From a virus: DNA of 64,000 nt. The position numbers and the translations under genes are program-made. Below are positions 39,580-46,985 of the stretch, piece by piece (position 1 is the first letter of the stretch; each line of letters opens with the position of its first letter). A model generated the notes under the pieces. The model was not told the DNA's origin, ran no database searches, and was given only the letters and a program-made list of their open reading frames with translations. The DNA lies in the IMG/VR virus record IMGVR_UViG_3300042477_000802, positions 57,934 to 121,933 of that record; one strand, given 5' to 3'.

Positions 39580-39749
39580 TTGGTCCACACCAGATAGAAG
39601 AACCCTCCCAGGATGACCAGCGCCCAGGGGAACTGAATCCCACTGCCGATCGGAATGGTGAACCCTGCGACCCAGGCCGCAGGAGCAAACATCTTGATCG
39701 CCATCACCACCCCAAACATGGCCGCTACCACCACCAACAACTTGCTCAT
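39576..39749 (-). CDS. Two-span membrane micro-protein (57 aa)
   Basis: AAAGGAG and ATG 39749. Two hydrophobic segments: LLVVVAAMFGVVMAIKMF and FPWALVILGGFFYLVW. Small two-helix proteins of this kind can be holins or envelope proteins; nothing specific supports either here. Confidence 0.65.
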   Translation of the reverse strand: MSKLLVVVAAMFGVVMAIKMFAPAAWVAGFTIPIGSGIQFPWALVILGGFFYLVWTK

Positions 39750-39761
39750 CTGTAGTCTCCT

Positions 39762-39783
39762 TTGACAAAACTTAGTCGCTGGG
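39762..39783 (-). repeat. R1 element abutting tRNA-Leu 3' end
   Basis: TGACAAAACTTAGTCGCTGG + G ends exactly one base before the tRNA discriminator (39784). It also lies in the leader of the membrane gene at 39576-39749. Confidence 0.8.
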
Positions 39784-39857
39784 TGGCCCGGGTGGGAGTC
39801 GAACCCACAAGAAAGCGGTTTTTAAAACCGCCACGTCTGCCATTCCGTCACCGGGCC
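39784..39857 (-). tRNA. tRNA with anticodon UAA (Leu codon), short variable loop
   Basis: Acceptor GGCCCGG/CCGGGCC, leucine-like D region (GACGGAATGGCAGACGT), anticodon stem GCGGT/ACCGC with loop TTTAAAA (TAA), T arm GTGGG-TTCGACT-CCCAC. The variable loop is only TTTCTT, unlike the long arm of the tRNA-Leu at 15.9 kb. Flanked by R1 on both sides. Confidence 0.85.
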
Positions 39858-39870
39858 TCAATCATAGGCA

Positions 39871-40040
39871 TGTGAAACAAAACTTAGTCGCTGGGAACCT
39901 AACGCATCGTGTTACATCGTTAGGTGTAGGTGACAAAACTTAGTCGCTGGGAGATTGCCCCAATCCGCGTACCATCCTTTCGTTCATCCGTACCGCATCA
40001 GCAACCTTAGGGGTGTGCGAAAAAATTTAGTCGCTGGGAA
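39871..40040 (-). repeat. Three R1 elements with small non-coding units
   Basis: R1 at 39871-39897, 39929-39953 and 40015-40040. The unit between the first two is one hairpin, ACCTAACG/CGTTAGGT. The 39955-40014 unit shares CCATCCTTTCGTTC and GCAACCTTAGGGGTGTG with 40854-40916. Hairpins (e.g. GATTG/CAATC) directly precede CCCAGCG on the minus strand. Confidence 0.75.
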
Positions 40041-40072
40041 AACCTGAGCTCCCTCTTAAGGTGACTGGGAGT

Positions 40073-40180
40073 CTGGCATGAGCCTTGCTAGGCTGCAATT
40101 TGTGTGCCAACAAGTACATCCCAGGTAAAAAGTCAGAACTCAATTGGCATCTATTATGCAGACTGCAATTAATAGACCAA
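40073..40180 (-). repeat. Two R2 elements
   Basis: Copies at 40073-40110 (with internal AGCCT/AGGCT) and 40144-40180 (with TCTATTA/TAATAGA), between the 40186 terminator and R1. Confidence 0.75.
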
Positions 40181-40185
40181 GACAG

Positions 40186-40212
40186 AAAAACAAGAAAGCC
40201 GGCTAACCGGCT
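40186..40212 (-). terminator. Terminator after the 40220-40507 gene
   Basis: AGCCGG-TTAG-CCGGCT followed on the minus strand by TTCTTGTTTTT. It directly follows the stop codon. The opposite strand also has a T-run (CTCCTTTTT), so it may work both ways. Confidence 0.8.
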
Positions 40213-40219
40213 CTCCTTT

Positions 40220-40507
40220 TTACTTCCAGAGGTTTCTCTTACGGGCAACTTCCGCGAGCGCCATTGTTTCCCTCTGGACACGAGATTCCTCGAATATCCA
40301 ACGCTCTGCTTCCTCTTCCTCTCTCTCTTCCTCTGAGCGTCTATTTTCCTCCCAAGCTTGAAACGGATCCAGTTTCTGGATCTGGCGCATCATCACTTGG
40401 TTGGCCATTCGATGATTGGGAAGAATCCACTTTTTCCGCTCCACCGTCGGCAGCAACGGATCCCACTTCGGAAACAGAGGATTGATGACCAAATATTCCA
40501 TCTTCAT
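40220..40507 (-). CDS. Charged helical protein (95 aa)
   Basis: MKMEYLVINPLFPKWDPLLP then a Glu/Arg-rich helix (EENRRSEEEREEEEAERWIF). Similar in style to 40552-40791. R1 and GAGGTG precede ATG 40507. Function unknown. Confidence 0.6.
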   Translation of the reverse strand: MKMEYLVINPLFPKWDPLLPTVERKKWILPNHRMANQVMMRQIQKLDPFQAWEENRRSEEEREEEEAERWIFEESRVQRETMALAEVARKRNLWK

Positions 40508-40523
40508 GAGACACCTCTCAGGC

Positions 40524-40551
40524 TGCGAGAAAAAAACTTAGTCGCTGGGAG
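40524..40551 (-). repeat. R1 element in the leader of 40220-40507
   Basis: GCGAGAAAAAAACTTAGTCG plus CTGGGA; fills the spacer between two related small genes. Confidence 0.8.
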
Positions 40552-40791
40552 TCAGAACGGAATCGGATGCTCCTCTTGACACACCGGCTCCCAAGGTCCC
40601 CAGGCTCGACACACCGCTCTCCACGGATCTCGTTGCTGCGCCTGGAACCGCTCTTCTTCTTCCGCTTCCTCTTGCAGCCGCTCTTGTTTGGCGAACTGGT
40701 GCGCCATACGCCGCTCTTCCTCCCAAGTATCATTGGGAAAGGAAGTTTCCTCCAACCAATCGTAGTAGTCTTCCTCATTCAGGAACAACAT
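40552..40791 (-). CDS. Charged helical protein (79 aa)
   Basis: AAGGA then ATG 40791 (MLFLNEEDYYDWLEE). Long acidic helix (EEERRMAHQFAKQERLQEEA) and Trp/Cys-containing end (WRAVCRAWGPWEPVCQ). Longer frames upstream run into R1 and are rejected. Confidence 0.6.
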   Translation of the reverse strand: MLFLNEEDYYDWLEETSFPNDTWEEERRMAHQFAKQERLQEEAEEEERFQAQQRDPWRAVCRAWGPWEPVCQEEHPIPF

Positions 40792-40828
40792 GTGAATCCT
40801 TCTGAGCGCTAGGCTCACTACTAGGACT

Positions 40829-40941
40829 GCGAGAAAAAACTTAGTCGCTGGGAGATTGCCCGAGCAATCTGCAAACCATCCTTTCGTTCCGTGCCACATC
40901 GGCAACCTTAGGGGTGTGTGAAAAAATTTAGTCGCTGGGAA
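40829..40941 (-). repeat. Two R1 elements flanking one non-coding unit
   Basis: R1 at 40829-40853 and 40917-40941. Upstream hairpins on the minus strand: AGATTGC-TCGG-GCAATCT before the first and AGCTCG-AAG-CGAGCT before the second, each ending right at CCCAGCG. Confidence 0.8.
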
Positions 40942-40975
40942 GCTCGCTTCGAGCTCTCTCATGCACTCATGTTTC

Positions 40976-41090
40976 CTGGCTTGCTTCCTGCTCTTAGCAA
41001 TGAATAGGCCAACCTTAAACATCCAACCACATGAGTTTAGAATGAAGTCTTAACTGGCACCAGAATTGAGATTAGCAATTCTTAGGCCAA
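40976..41090 (-). repeat. Two R2 elements
   Basis: Copies at 40976-41012 and 41054-41090, both TTGGC-N6-ATTGC-N16-GCCAG on the minus strand. The second has an inner AGAATTG/CAATTCT stem. Confidence 0.75.
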
Positions 41091-41095
41091 TCAAC

Positions 41096-41142
41096 AACAA
41101 AAAGCCAAACAGGAGATCCTGGTGATCAGCCAGGGCTCCTGT
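41096..41142 (-). terminator. Terminator after the 41248-41889 gene
   Basis: ACAGGAG(C)CCTGG/CCAGG(AT)CTCCTGT long stem on the minus strand, followed by TTGGCTTTTTGTTGTTG. It is ~100 bases past the stop codon. Confidence 0.8.
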
Positions 41143-41247
41143 TCTTGTCTGCAACAGCTGAGTCGGCCACCGCTGACGCTCAAGAAGTTGAGCACCAGCG
41201 TAATGGTTAGTCAGGCATGGGAGATAACTTTCCTGTTCTGGCTCGTC

Positions 41248-41889
41248 TCAGTACAGATCCTTGCGGATCTCCACCAGACGTTCCCGCTCCAACTGCGCCA
41301 GGGCAGTTGCCTTGGCGCGCGCTTCCGAGAAGAGCGGAGCCGCTTCCGCCTCTCGCTCGTGCTGAATGATGGCCGCCACTGCCAGCCGCTCTCTCGCTTC
41401 CAGGTTGTTCCGATGCGTGCTGACCGTGTCAGGCACTCCCGAAACGTACCCCTGGATCGAAGCCTGGAGTCGAGCCGCTTCCTGCTTCTCAGTTTTAGAG
41501 ACCGCCGGAAGATGCTCCCCTCGCTCTTGGCGAGCCTGACGAGCAGCCAGGCTGCGAGCCTGGAATTCCTGAGAGCCGAAGTCTTTGCTGACATCGTAGC
41601 CGATGAAAGCGTTGATCGCTGCGATCATGTCGCTGCGATGAGCATCTTGGTTGAAGTGACGAACCTCAGCAGGATCTGTCATGTAGCCTGCGACCTTGGT
41701 TCGCGCCAAGTACTCGCGATGGTCGATCTGCTCCGCACGAGGTAGCAGGCTGGAAGTGGGAGCTTCCTTATTGGCCTTGCGGAAGGCTGGAGTCTTGGGA
41801 GGCTTGACTTCCACCAGCTGCTTCGTGGGTTCGGGCGAAGCGTAGGCCGAGACGAAACCGGAGAGTAGACGATCGATGGCATCGGACAT
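41248..41889 (-). CDS. Ala/Glu-rich helical protein (213 aa)
   Basis: GAGGTG and ATG 41889 (MSDAIDRLLSGFVSAYAS). Mostly helical with low-complexity Ala, Glu and Arg (ARLQASIQGYVSG; EREAEAAPLFSEARAKATAL). It is the first leftward gene left of the candidate origin. Not recognised; scaffold or structural role possible. Confidence 0.65.
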   Translation of the reverse strand: MSDAIDRLLSGFVSAYASPEPTKQLVEVKPPKTPAFRKANKEAPTSSLLPRAEQIDHREYLARTKVAGYMTDPAEVRHFNQDAHRSDMIAAINAFIGYDVSKDFGSQEFQARSLAARQARQERGEHLPAVSKTEKQEAARLQASIQGYVSGVPDTVSTHRNNLEARERLAVAAIIQHEREAEAAPLFSEARAKATALAQLERERLVEIRKDLY

Positions 41890-41939
41890 GAGACACCTCA
41901 CTGTGAGAGGGGAAGGAACTGGGGCTCACCACTAGGACC

Positions 41940-41964
41940 GAGCGACAAAACTTAGTCGCTGGGA
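41940..41964 (-). repeat. R1 element, perfect hairpin copy
   Basis: AGCGACAAAACTTAGTCGCT is a perfect 6-bp hairpin. CGCTGG-AAAGCTC-CCAGCG can alternatively pair with its edge, and CGCCC/GGGCG lies just upstream. Confidence 0.85.
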
Positions 41965-42028
41965 GCTTTCCAGCGAGGAGCAGGGCGCCCTTTTCGGGCG
42001 AGAGAGACACGGCTCGTCCCTAGGGAGC

Positions 42029-42052
42029 AGTGACAAAACTTAGTCGCTGGGA
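42029..42052 (-). repeat. R1 element, rightmost copy
   Basis: CAGTGACAAAACTTAGTCGC then TGGGA, preceded by CTAGGGAG. No R1 copy was seen to the right of this one. Confidence 0.85.
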
Positions 42053-42149
42053 AAAGAGCGAAGCGAGCTCTCTTAAGGTCGCTTCGTCCTAGGGTCCGTC
42101 CCTTGCTAGTCAGCAAAACCAATGCCAACTAAGACTAGATTACTTAGTC

Positions 42150-42187
42150 TTGGCAAGCTTCTTGCTAAAAAACAATTAATATGCCAA
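42150..42187 (-). repeat. R2 element, rightmost copy
   Basis: TTGGC-ATATTA-ATTGT-N17-GCCAA on the minus strand; a half-copy (TTGGCATTGGTTTTGC) lies just left of it. It borders the AT-rich candidate origin. Confidence 0.7.
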
Positions 42188-42810
42188 GCAATTAATTAAT
42201 AATAAGTTAATACTTCTTAATAAAGTTATTAATTAATAGTTAGTTATTCTTTGATTAGTTGTTGGTTTGATTCTTGCTAAGAATCAAGAAGAATGCCTAA
42301 TGGGTTCCCGGGCTGGAAAAAGGTGGGGGATTCGGGGGACAGGCTGGTTTGGGGCCTCCCAAATAAGCAAATAGTTAAATAAGCAAATAAGTAAATATGT
42401 AAACTTAGAACTCTTAAACTTAGAACTCTTAAAATAAGAACAGAGTTAAAGAGTTAACTAAGCAACTAAAAATAAGTAAAAAGTGAAAGAGTTAACTAAG
42501 GAAACTTAAGATTCTCAACTGGAGCAGTAAATTAACTTACTACTCTCAACTAAGTACATAGTTAAACTTAGGACTCCCCAATAGATTGACTAAATAATTT
42601 CAAAAGAGGTGTTTTGAAAATTCAAAATGGGCCAATTGAACTTTTTGGGTCTCAAAACGCCTCAAAAAAGAGGTAATCATCCACTAAAAATGGTAAAAAG
42701 TGGGACAAAGTGGTAGAAAAAAAAACGTTAAAAACGATAAAGTATCTTATCACGTTTCAAAATTGTAAATAACGAGGCATATTTTTATAGCGCGTCCGAA
42801 GGAGTAAAAA
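42188..42810. other. AT-rich, repeat-bearing non-coding region; candidate replication origin
   Basis: About 620 bases without a gene. Direct repeats: AAATAAGCAAATA (x2), ACTTAGAACTCTTAAA (x2) and AAAGAGTTAACTAAG (x2). A G-rich block (~42301-42358) precedes them. Leftward genes end here and rightward genes begin. Strand G/C bias also flips. All this fits a bidirectional origin, but no initiator box is recognised. Confidence 0.55.
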
Positions 42811-43044
42811 ATGCTTATTTTGCTGAGGATTAGTTTAATTTTGTTAGTCGGATGTATTAATACAAGTTATTCTGTTAATTTTGGTGAAGCTAGTAAAGCT
42901 AGTAAAGCTAGTGAAGCTAGTAAAGCTAGTGAAGCTAGTAATTGGAGACCAGAAGAACTGAGGAGAGAGGAGAGATTGGGTTTATGTCTACGTGATGGGA
43001 GACGGGTGGTAGATTTATTATGTCGAGCCGGAGGTTCTAGATGA
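42811..43044 (+). CDS. Small lipoprotein with KASEAS repeats (77 aa)
   Basis: Signal peptide and lipobox LLVGC (Cys ~15) predict a lipid-anchored protein. It is followed by a tandem KASKASEASKASEAS run encoded by near-perfect 9-12 base DNA repeats, so length may vary. The SD-like AAGGAG precedes ATG. TGA overlaps the next ATG: first gene of a three-gene operon. Confidence 0.65.
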   Translation: MLILLRISLILLVGCINTSYSVNFGEASKASKASEASKASEASNWRPEELRREERLGLCLRDGRRVVDLLCRAGGSR

Positions 43045-43700
43045 AGAAGATGATGTTAATGTTATGGATGCTAATGATGATGGGATGTCAACGAGGAGGG
43101 GAAGTAGTGATTAAGAGTGGGGAGGAGATTTATCAAGGAGGGAGTGATCAGACGGTGGCGTTAGTGCAGTGGATGGGCGGGAAGTTACGAATTAACTGTG
43201 CTGGGGTCTGGATTAGTGATTATGAGATAGTGACAGCGGCGCATTGCGTTCGAGACCAGAAGAAGAAGGTCTTATACATTAAGAATAATGAGATTAAGGG
43301 GTTAGAGGTTCAAGGGAGAGGGAGAGAGGCGGAGGTGGTGTATTATGATGTCTTGCGGGACGTGAGTATTTTGAGGAGTTATGGGGATAAGAGTCATGGA
43401 GTGGCGGAGATTCGGCCGGGGTTGCCTCGGATTGGGGAGGAGGTGCACATAGTGGGGCATCCGGCCCGAATGCCTTGGAGTTACACTCATGGACTAGTGA
43501 GTGGGTATCGTGTGGACTGGGAGCGATTTATCCAAGTGGATGGGGCGGTGTGGTATGGCAATAGTGGAGGTGGGGCTTTTGATCGGGAGGGTCGATTAGT
43601 GGGGATTGCGGTCCAATTGACGGAGGCGCCCGGGATGGCGTATTTTACTATCAGTCAAGATATTAACTTAGCTTGGGAGAGAAGTAGAGGGATAAAATGA
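43041..43700 (+). CDS. Trypsin-like serine protease lipoprotein (219 aa)
   Basis: Lipobox MMMGC after a Met-rich signal. Catalytic triad of family S1: His in TAAHC (~residue 68), Asp in DVLRDVSILRS (~102) and Ser in YGNSGGGAF (~172). Final domain residues GRLVGIAVQ are typical. It should cleave proteins at the host cell surface or periplasm. Phage-encoded secreted S1 lipoproteins are unusual; superinfection exclusion, lysis or envelope remodelling are possible roles. Confidence 0.9.
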   Translation: MKKMMLMLWMLMMMGCQRGGEVVIKSGEEIYQGGSDQTVALVQWMGGKLRINCAGVWISDYEIVTAAHCVRDQKKKVLYIKNNEIKGLEVQGRGREAEVVYYDVLRDVSILRSYGDKSHGVAEIRPGLPRIGEEVHIVGHPARMPWSYTHGLVSGYRVDWERFIQVDGAVWYGNSGGGAFDREGRLVGIAVQLTEAPGMAYFTISQDINLAWERSRGIK

Positions 43701-44218
43701 GACTTGGGATATTGATGATATTAATGATTTGTTTAGGATGTGGGAAGAGATATTATCCGATGGGAGGACAAAATATAGAGCGGGAGGTACATTTAATGTA
43801 TGTGGATACGCGATTTAATGAAGTAGAGCGAGAGGGGATACGATTAGCTATTAAGGATTGGGAGGAAGCATTGAATGGGGTAATAAGGTTAACGGTCGTG
43901 GATTGGGACTTTGATATGGAGGTGGAGAAGATTGTTAGGAAAGGTGAGGGAGATTGGTTAATTTTGAAGCTTCGAGAGGAAGATGAGATGAGTGGGGATC
44001 GGAGGGTGTTAGGGTTTGTGAATAAGGTTGGAGGGGATACGATGTGGGTGGTTGGAGAGCGAGCGAAGGGACGGATTCGGGAGGTGATTCGGCATGAGAT
44101 AGGGCATTTATTGGGGGTGATGCATCCGGAGATGGAGTTAGAGGATGGATGTCTGGGTTGGGAGACGATGGAGGAGATTAGGAAGCGAGGGTATGGCGGG
44201 ATGAGGTATTGTGATTAA
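43697..44218 (+). CDS. Matrixin-like zinc metalloprotease lipoprotein (173 aa)
   Basis: Lipobox ICLGC in the signal peptide and the extended zinc motif HEIGHLLGVMH (HExxHxxGxxH) near residue 134, as in matrixins and related M10-type peptidases. ATG overlaps the protease gene's TGA. A second secreted protease in one operon suggests a dedicated envelope or surface-proteolysis function. Confidence 0.88.
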   Translation: MRLGILMILMICLGCGKRYYPMGGQNIEREVHLMYVDTRFNEVEREGIRLAIKDWEEALNGVIRLTVVDWDFDMEVEKIVRKGEGDWLILKLREEDEMSGDRRVLGFVNKVGGDTMWVVGERAKGRIREVIRHEIGHLLGVMHPEMELEDGCLGWETMEEIRKRGYGGMRYCD

Positions 44219-44541
44219 TGGAGGAGAGAGAGCAGGTCAATTTTTTGATTAAGTTGGGAGAGGGAGGGGAAGTCTGGGGACAGGAGATAAGGAATTTGGA
44301 TGGTGGACGGGGGTTGTTGTGGGTGATGGAGGATAATTTTGGAAGATTGTTGGAGGAAGTCGAGTTCGAGAAATTTGGAGTATTGGGAATTGAGGGACAT
44401 GGTTAGTTTATGGAGTTGGTTATTATGGGAGAGGAGTTGGAGGTAATGGTGGTAGTAGGCGCAAGTTTTAGTGGTAGAGGAGAAGTGGAGGACATTTTTA
44501 AATTTTCTATAACAGATGGGACAATAGAGGGGATTGATCAT
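44215..44541 (-). CDS. Zinc-ribbon paralogue Z5 (108 aa)
   Basis: Start MINPLYCPICYRKF at 44541 with AAGGA overlapping the upstream gene's end; a longer frame is less likely. One N-terminal CPIC plus a later Cys/His (KTCAYYHHY). C-terminus LNQKIDLLSLLH matches its four relatives. Coding strand is C-rich although neighbours on the other strand are G-rich. Confidence 0.65.
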   Translation of the reverse strand: MINPLYCPICYRKFKNVLHFSSTTKTCAYYHHYLQLLSHNNQLHKLTMSLNSQYSKFLELDFLQQSSKIILHHPQQPPSTIQIPYLLSPDFPSLSQLNQKIDLLSLLH

Positions 44542-44548
44542 GTGGTCC

Positions 44549-44887
44549 TTAGGCGAGGAGGGTAGCGAGTTGTAATTTTTTAATAGTTTGGGGAAGATTT
44601 TGGAGATCTGGTTGGAAGAAGGGGAGGATTTGGGCGCCCTGGACATGGTGAATGATTAAGGAGTGGTGGAGAGGGTAGAAGTAGGCGATGGAGGAGAGTT
44701 TGGGACAGATAGAGATGGCGAGGGTTTCCAATTCTCCTTCTTGGGAGGAGTTGAGGGGGAGGATAAATTGGAAGGAGAGCAGGTGATTGATATGGGAGCA
44801 AGATTTGATGACAATTTGAGGGGCGGAGAGGGGGAATTCATTTTTGAGGGGATGGAAACATAAGGGGCAATCGGAGGGGATGATCAT
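44549..44887 (-). CDS. Zinc-ribbon paralogue Z4 (112 aa)
   Basis: MIIPSDCPLCFHPLKNEF, a second Cys/His pair in KSCSHINHL, and C-terminal IKKLQLATLLA. ATG overlaps the preceding TGA. Confidence 0.65.
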   Translation of the reverse strand: MIIPSDCPLCFHPLKNEFPLSAPQIVIKSCSHINHLLSFQFILPLNSSQEGELETLAISICPKLSSIAYFYPLHHSLIIHHVQGAQILPFFQPDLQNLPQTIKKLQLATLLA

Positions 44888-45195
44888 CGAAGGGCCATGA
44901 GGGTATAGATTTTGGATCTTAGTTTATTGAGGTCAGAAAAATCTGGGGAGAAGGTAGCCTGGATCTGGATGGGGGAGATTTCGCCTGGAGTGGTCCAGAA
45001 CTGGGAGAATTGGAGTAGGAAATCAATTTTGACGAACAGGTGAGGAGGGGAGAGGCGAAATTTGATGATGGAGGGAGGAGAATTGGGATCTAGGATTTGG
45101 GCGGAGAAGTGGTGATTCTGATGGAAGCAGGAGAATTCTGTTTTGGAGGAGGACAATTTATTGGTGAGAGGGAGGTGACAGATGGGGCAATTCAT
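44884..45195 (-). CDS. Zinc-ribbon paralogue Z3 (103 aa)
   Basis: MNCPICHLPLTNKL with later SCFHQNHHF. C-terminus LRSKIYTLMALR. ATGA overlap on both sides. Confidence 0.65.
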   Translation of the reverse strand: MNCPICHLPLTNKLSSSKTEFSCFHQNHHFSAQILDPNSPPSIIKFRLSPPHLFVKIDFLLQFSQFWTTPGEISPIQIQATFSPDFSDLNKLRSKIYTLMALR

Positions 45196-45761
45196 AGGAG
45201 GGCCAGGTAGGTGGAGATTTTTTGGATCATTTTTTCTTTTGATTTGAGATCCGAGAGAAGGAGGAGGGAGGATTGGAAGGAGACGGGAGGGAGATGGGGT
45301 TGGAGGACGGAGATGTGGGAGGATTGGTCAAAGACATTGGAGCGAATGATAAAGGAGGTAGAATTATCTTTGGTGAACAGGAATTCGTGGCTAATGGAGG
45401 CCGGGAGGAGGAGGGATCGTTTGAGATCGAAGGACAGGAAGGAGGATTGGATATTAGATTTGCAGGATTGGCAGAAGGAGTTGAGGAACAAGGAATTTTG
45501 TTGGAGGAAGGATTGGAATTCTAGGGGATGGGAGGGAGAGATCTGGTTAGAGGGCAGGGCGATTTGGAGGGAGAGGGTATGGAAATATTTGGTTTGCAGA
45601 TTAAACGAGAGGTTTGAATGAGAGGTGATGGGGTAATGAATGATATTGGGGTGCCAATTGGGGGATAATTTGGCGGAGACCAATTGGATAGAAATTGGGG
45701 ATTGGCAGGAGAAGCAGGGATTATTGTAGTAAATAAAGTCTTGGAGGGTAAATTTCTCCAT
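45192..45761 (-). CDS. Zinc-ribbon paralogue Z2 (189 aa)
   Basis: Has CFSCQSPISI near the N-terminus and a second CQSC (~residue 99). C-terminus MIQKISTYLALL. Longer than its relatives, possibly two fused ribbons. Confidence 0.65.
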   Translation of the reverse strand: MEKFTLQDFIYYNNPCFSCQSPISIQLVSAKLSPNWHPNIIHYPITSHSNLSFNLQTKYFHTLSLQIALPSNQISPSHPLEFQSFLQQNSLFLNSFCQSCKSNIQSSFLSFDLKRSLLLPASISHEFLFTKDNSTSFIIRSNVFDQSSHISVLQPHLPPVSFQSSLLLLSDLKSKEKMIQKISTYLALL

Positions 45762-45822
45762 GGAGGTCTCTGGGTAAAAAGGTAAAGCTTACGAGTGGGT
45801 AGGTCAAGAGGGGGATAATTTT

Positions 45823-46476
45823 TTAAGATAGCAGGACATAGGTGTGTAATTTTTTTAATAATTGGGGGCGAGGGAGTTGGAGTAATTCGGAGATATTGGT
45901 AGTATCTGGGAGAGAAATTTTCAAGGGGGAGATAGTTTCGGGGACTTGGGAGAAGAGCAATTGATATTTAGTTTTACTATTTTCTCTCCACATTTGGATG
46001 ACGAAGACATTATTTTCTTGGGGATTGGGGATGGAGTAATATTCTTCCAGGACGGCGTTCCAATGTGGAGGAGTTTTATGAGAATACCATGGGGTTAAGA
46101 ATTTATTTTTTCTTAAAAAGAAGAATGATTCTTGGAGGAAGCAGCCTTGATTCATATTAATTTCCAGGGAAGAATTTTGTTGTTCGGCGATGATGGCGGA
46201 GGGATTACAGAGGTAATAAAAATAAATTTCTTCCATATTATGGAGCGTGGTGTCATGGGGACTAATTTTGATAGTATCTTTATGGAGGTCTAATTGAAAG
46301 GGAAGACCTTTATGTTCCAGCGGTTGGAGGGTAAGGATATTATTACGGGGCGGTAAATTTTGGACATATACATTAAGATAATTAAAGATGGAGATGGTGG
46401 GTTGGGCGTACAGGGTTAATTTATTGTGGCAGATGGGGCAATATTTAATGGGCTGGATAAATTTTTTGAGATACAT
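45823..46476 (-). CDS. Zinc-ribbon paralogue Z1 (217 aa)
   Basis: MYLKKFIQPIKYCPICHNKL opens the operon's first gene. A long middle region is beta-rich; C-terminus LLKKLHTYVLLS. Only one CxxC is obvious. Function of the family unknown; sharing both ends suggests a common partner. Confidence 0.65.
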   Translation of the reverse strand: MYLKKFIQPIKYCPICHNKLTLYAQPTISIFNYLNVYVQNLPPRNNILTLQPLEHKGLPFQLDLHKDTIKISPHDTTLHNMEEIYFYYLCNPSAIIAEQQNSSLEINMNQGCFLQESFFFLRKNKFLTPWYSHKTPPHWNAVLEEYYSIPNPQENNVFVIQMWRENSKTKYQLLFSQVPETISPLKISLPDTTNISELLQLPRPQLLKKLHTYVLLS

Positions 46477-46554
46477 ATCTCATATATATAGCGGTAGGAG
46501 CACATTTTGAGAAGTAGAAAATATTTAGATTGGCCAAAGAATCATCGAGAGCAA

Positions 46555-46917
46555 ATGGAGAAAATAAAGCGCAGTCATCTAGTCATTGACTTAAGTGAGA
46601 TGACAGAAGATCAAATTTTAGCCGAGTTACAATTGGGCGGACAATTTATTATTGGGGCCTTCTTATTAAGATGTCGTTGGGTAGGAGAGACTCGGGAATT
46701 AGATGTTAATCTCTGGGAACAGACACGAGTTTGTTTAATGGGTAAAGAAAGTACCTTACATATTAAATTTCGGGTTCAGGAAGACTTTCGGTTTAAGAAT
46801 CAAGACTGGTTAACATATTTTAATATGTCTGGGCAAGGGGAGAAGATCCCGGAGCAGGTAGTAGTAGAGATCATTCGGTGGATTCAAGGGATCCAGAAGA
46901 TGGCTTATTTACTGTAG
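46555..46917 (+). CDS. Hypothetical protein (120 aa)
   Basis: ATG 46555 (MEKIKRSHLVID) with a weak GAGAG; an upstream TTG would add 16 residues. Beta-rich (FIIGAFLLRCRWVGETRELD), ends in a helix and TAG. Diverges from the zinc-ribbon operon. Not recognised. Confidence 0.6.
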   Translation: MEKIKRSHLVIDLSEMTEDQILAELQLGGQFIIGAFLLRCRWVGETRELDVNLWEQTRVCLMGKESTLHIKFRVQEDFRFKNQDWLTYFNMSGQGEKIPEQVVVEIIRWIQGIQKMAYLL

Positions 46918-46985
46918 AGATCGACCTAAGCACCTTTCCCTATGATATATCCCGATCAAGTGTCGAGAGACGGTTGGAGAATGAG

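Noticed and set aside
41122-41745. Plus-strand 207-codon ORF opposite the 41248-41889 gene
   Set aside because: Antisense of a GC-rich alanine-rich gene that has SD and terminator; no independent support.
37014-42052. R1 as a simple rho-independent terminator
   Set aside because: True terminators with T-runs are found separately in the same spacers; R1 often lies just before start codons and its T-run is inside the loop.
44218-45621. Plus-strand ORFs at 44.2-45.6 kb
   Set aside because: They result from the G-rich skew; the minus-strand frames have CPxC motifs, ATGA overlaps and paralogous ends.
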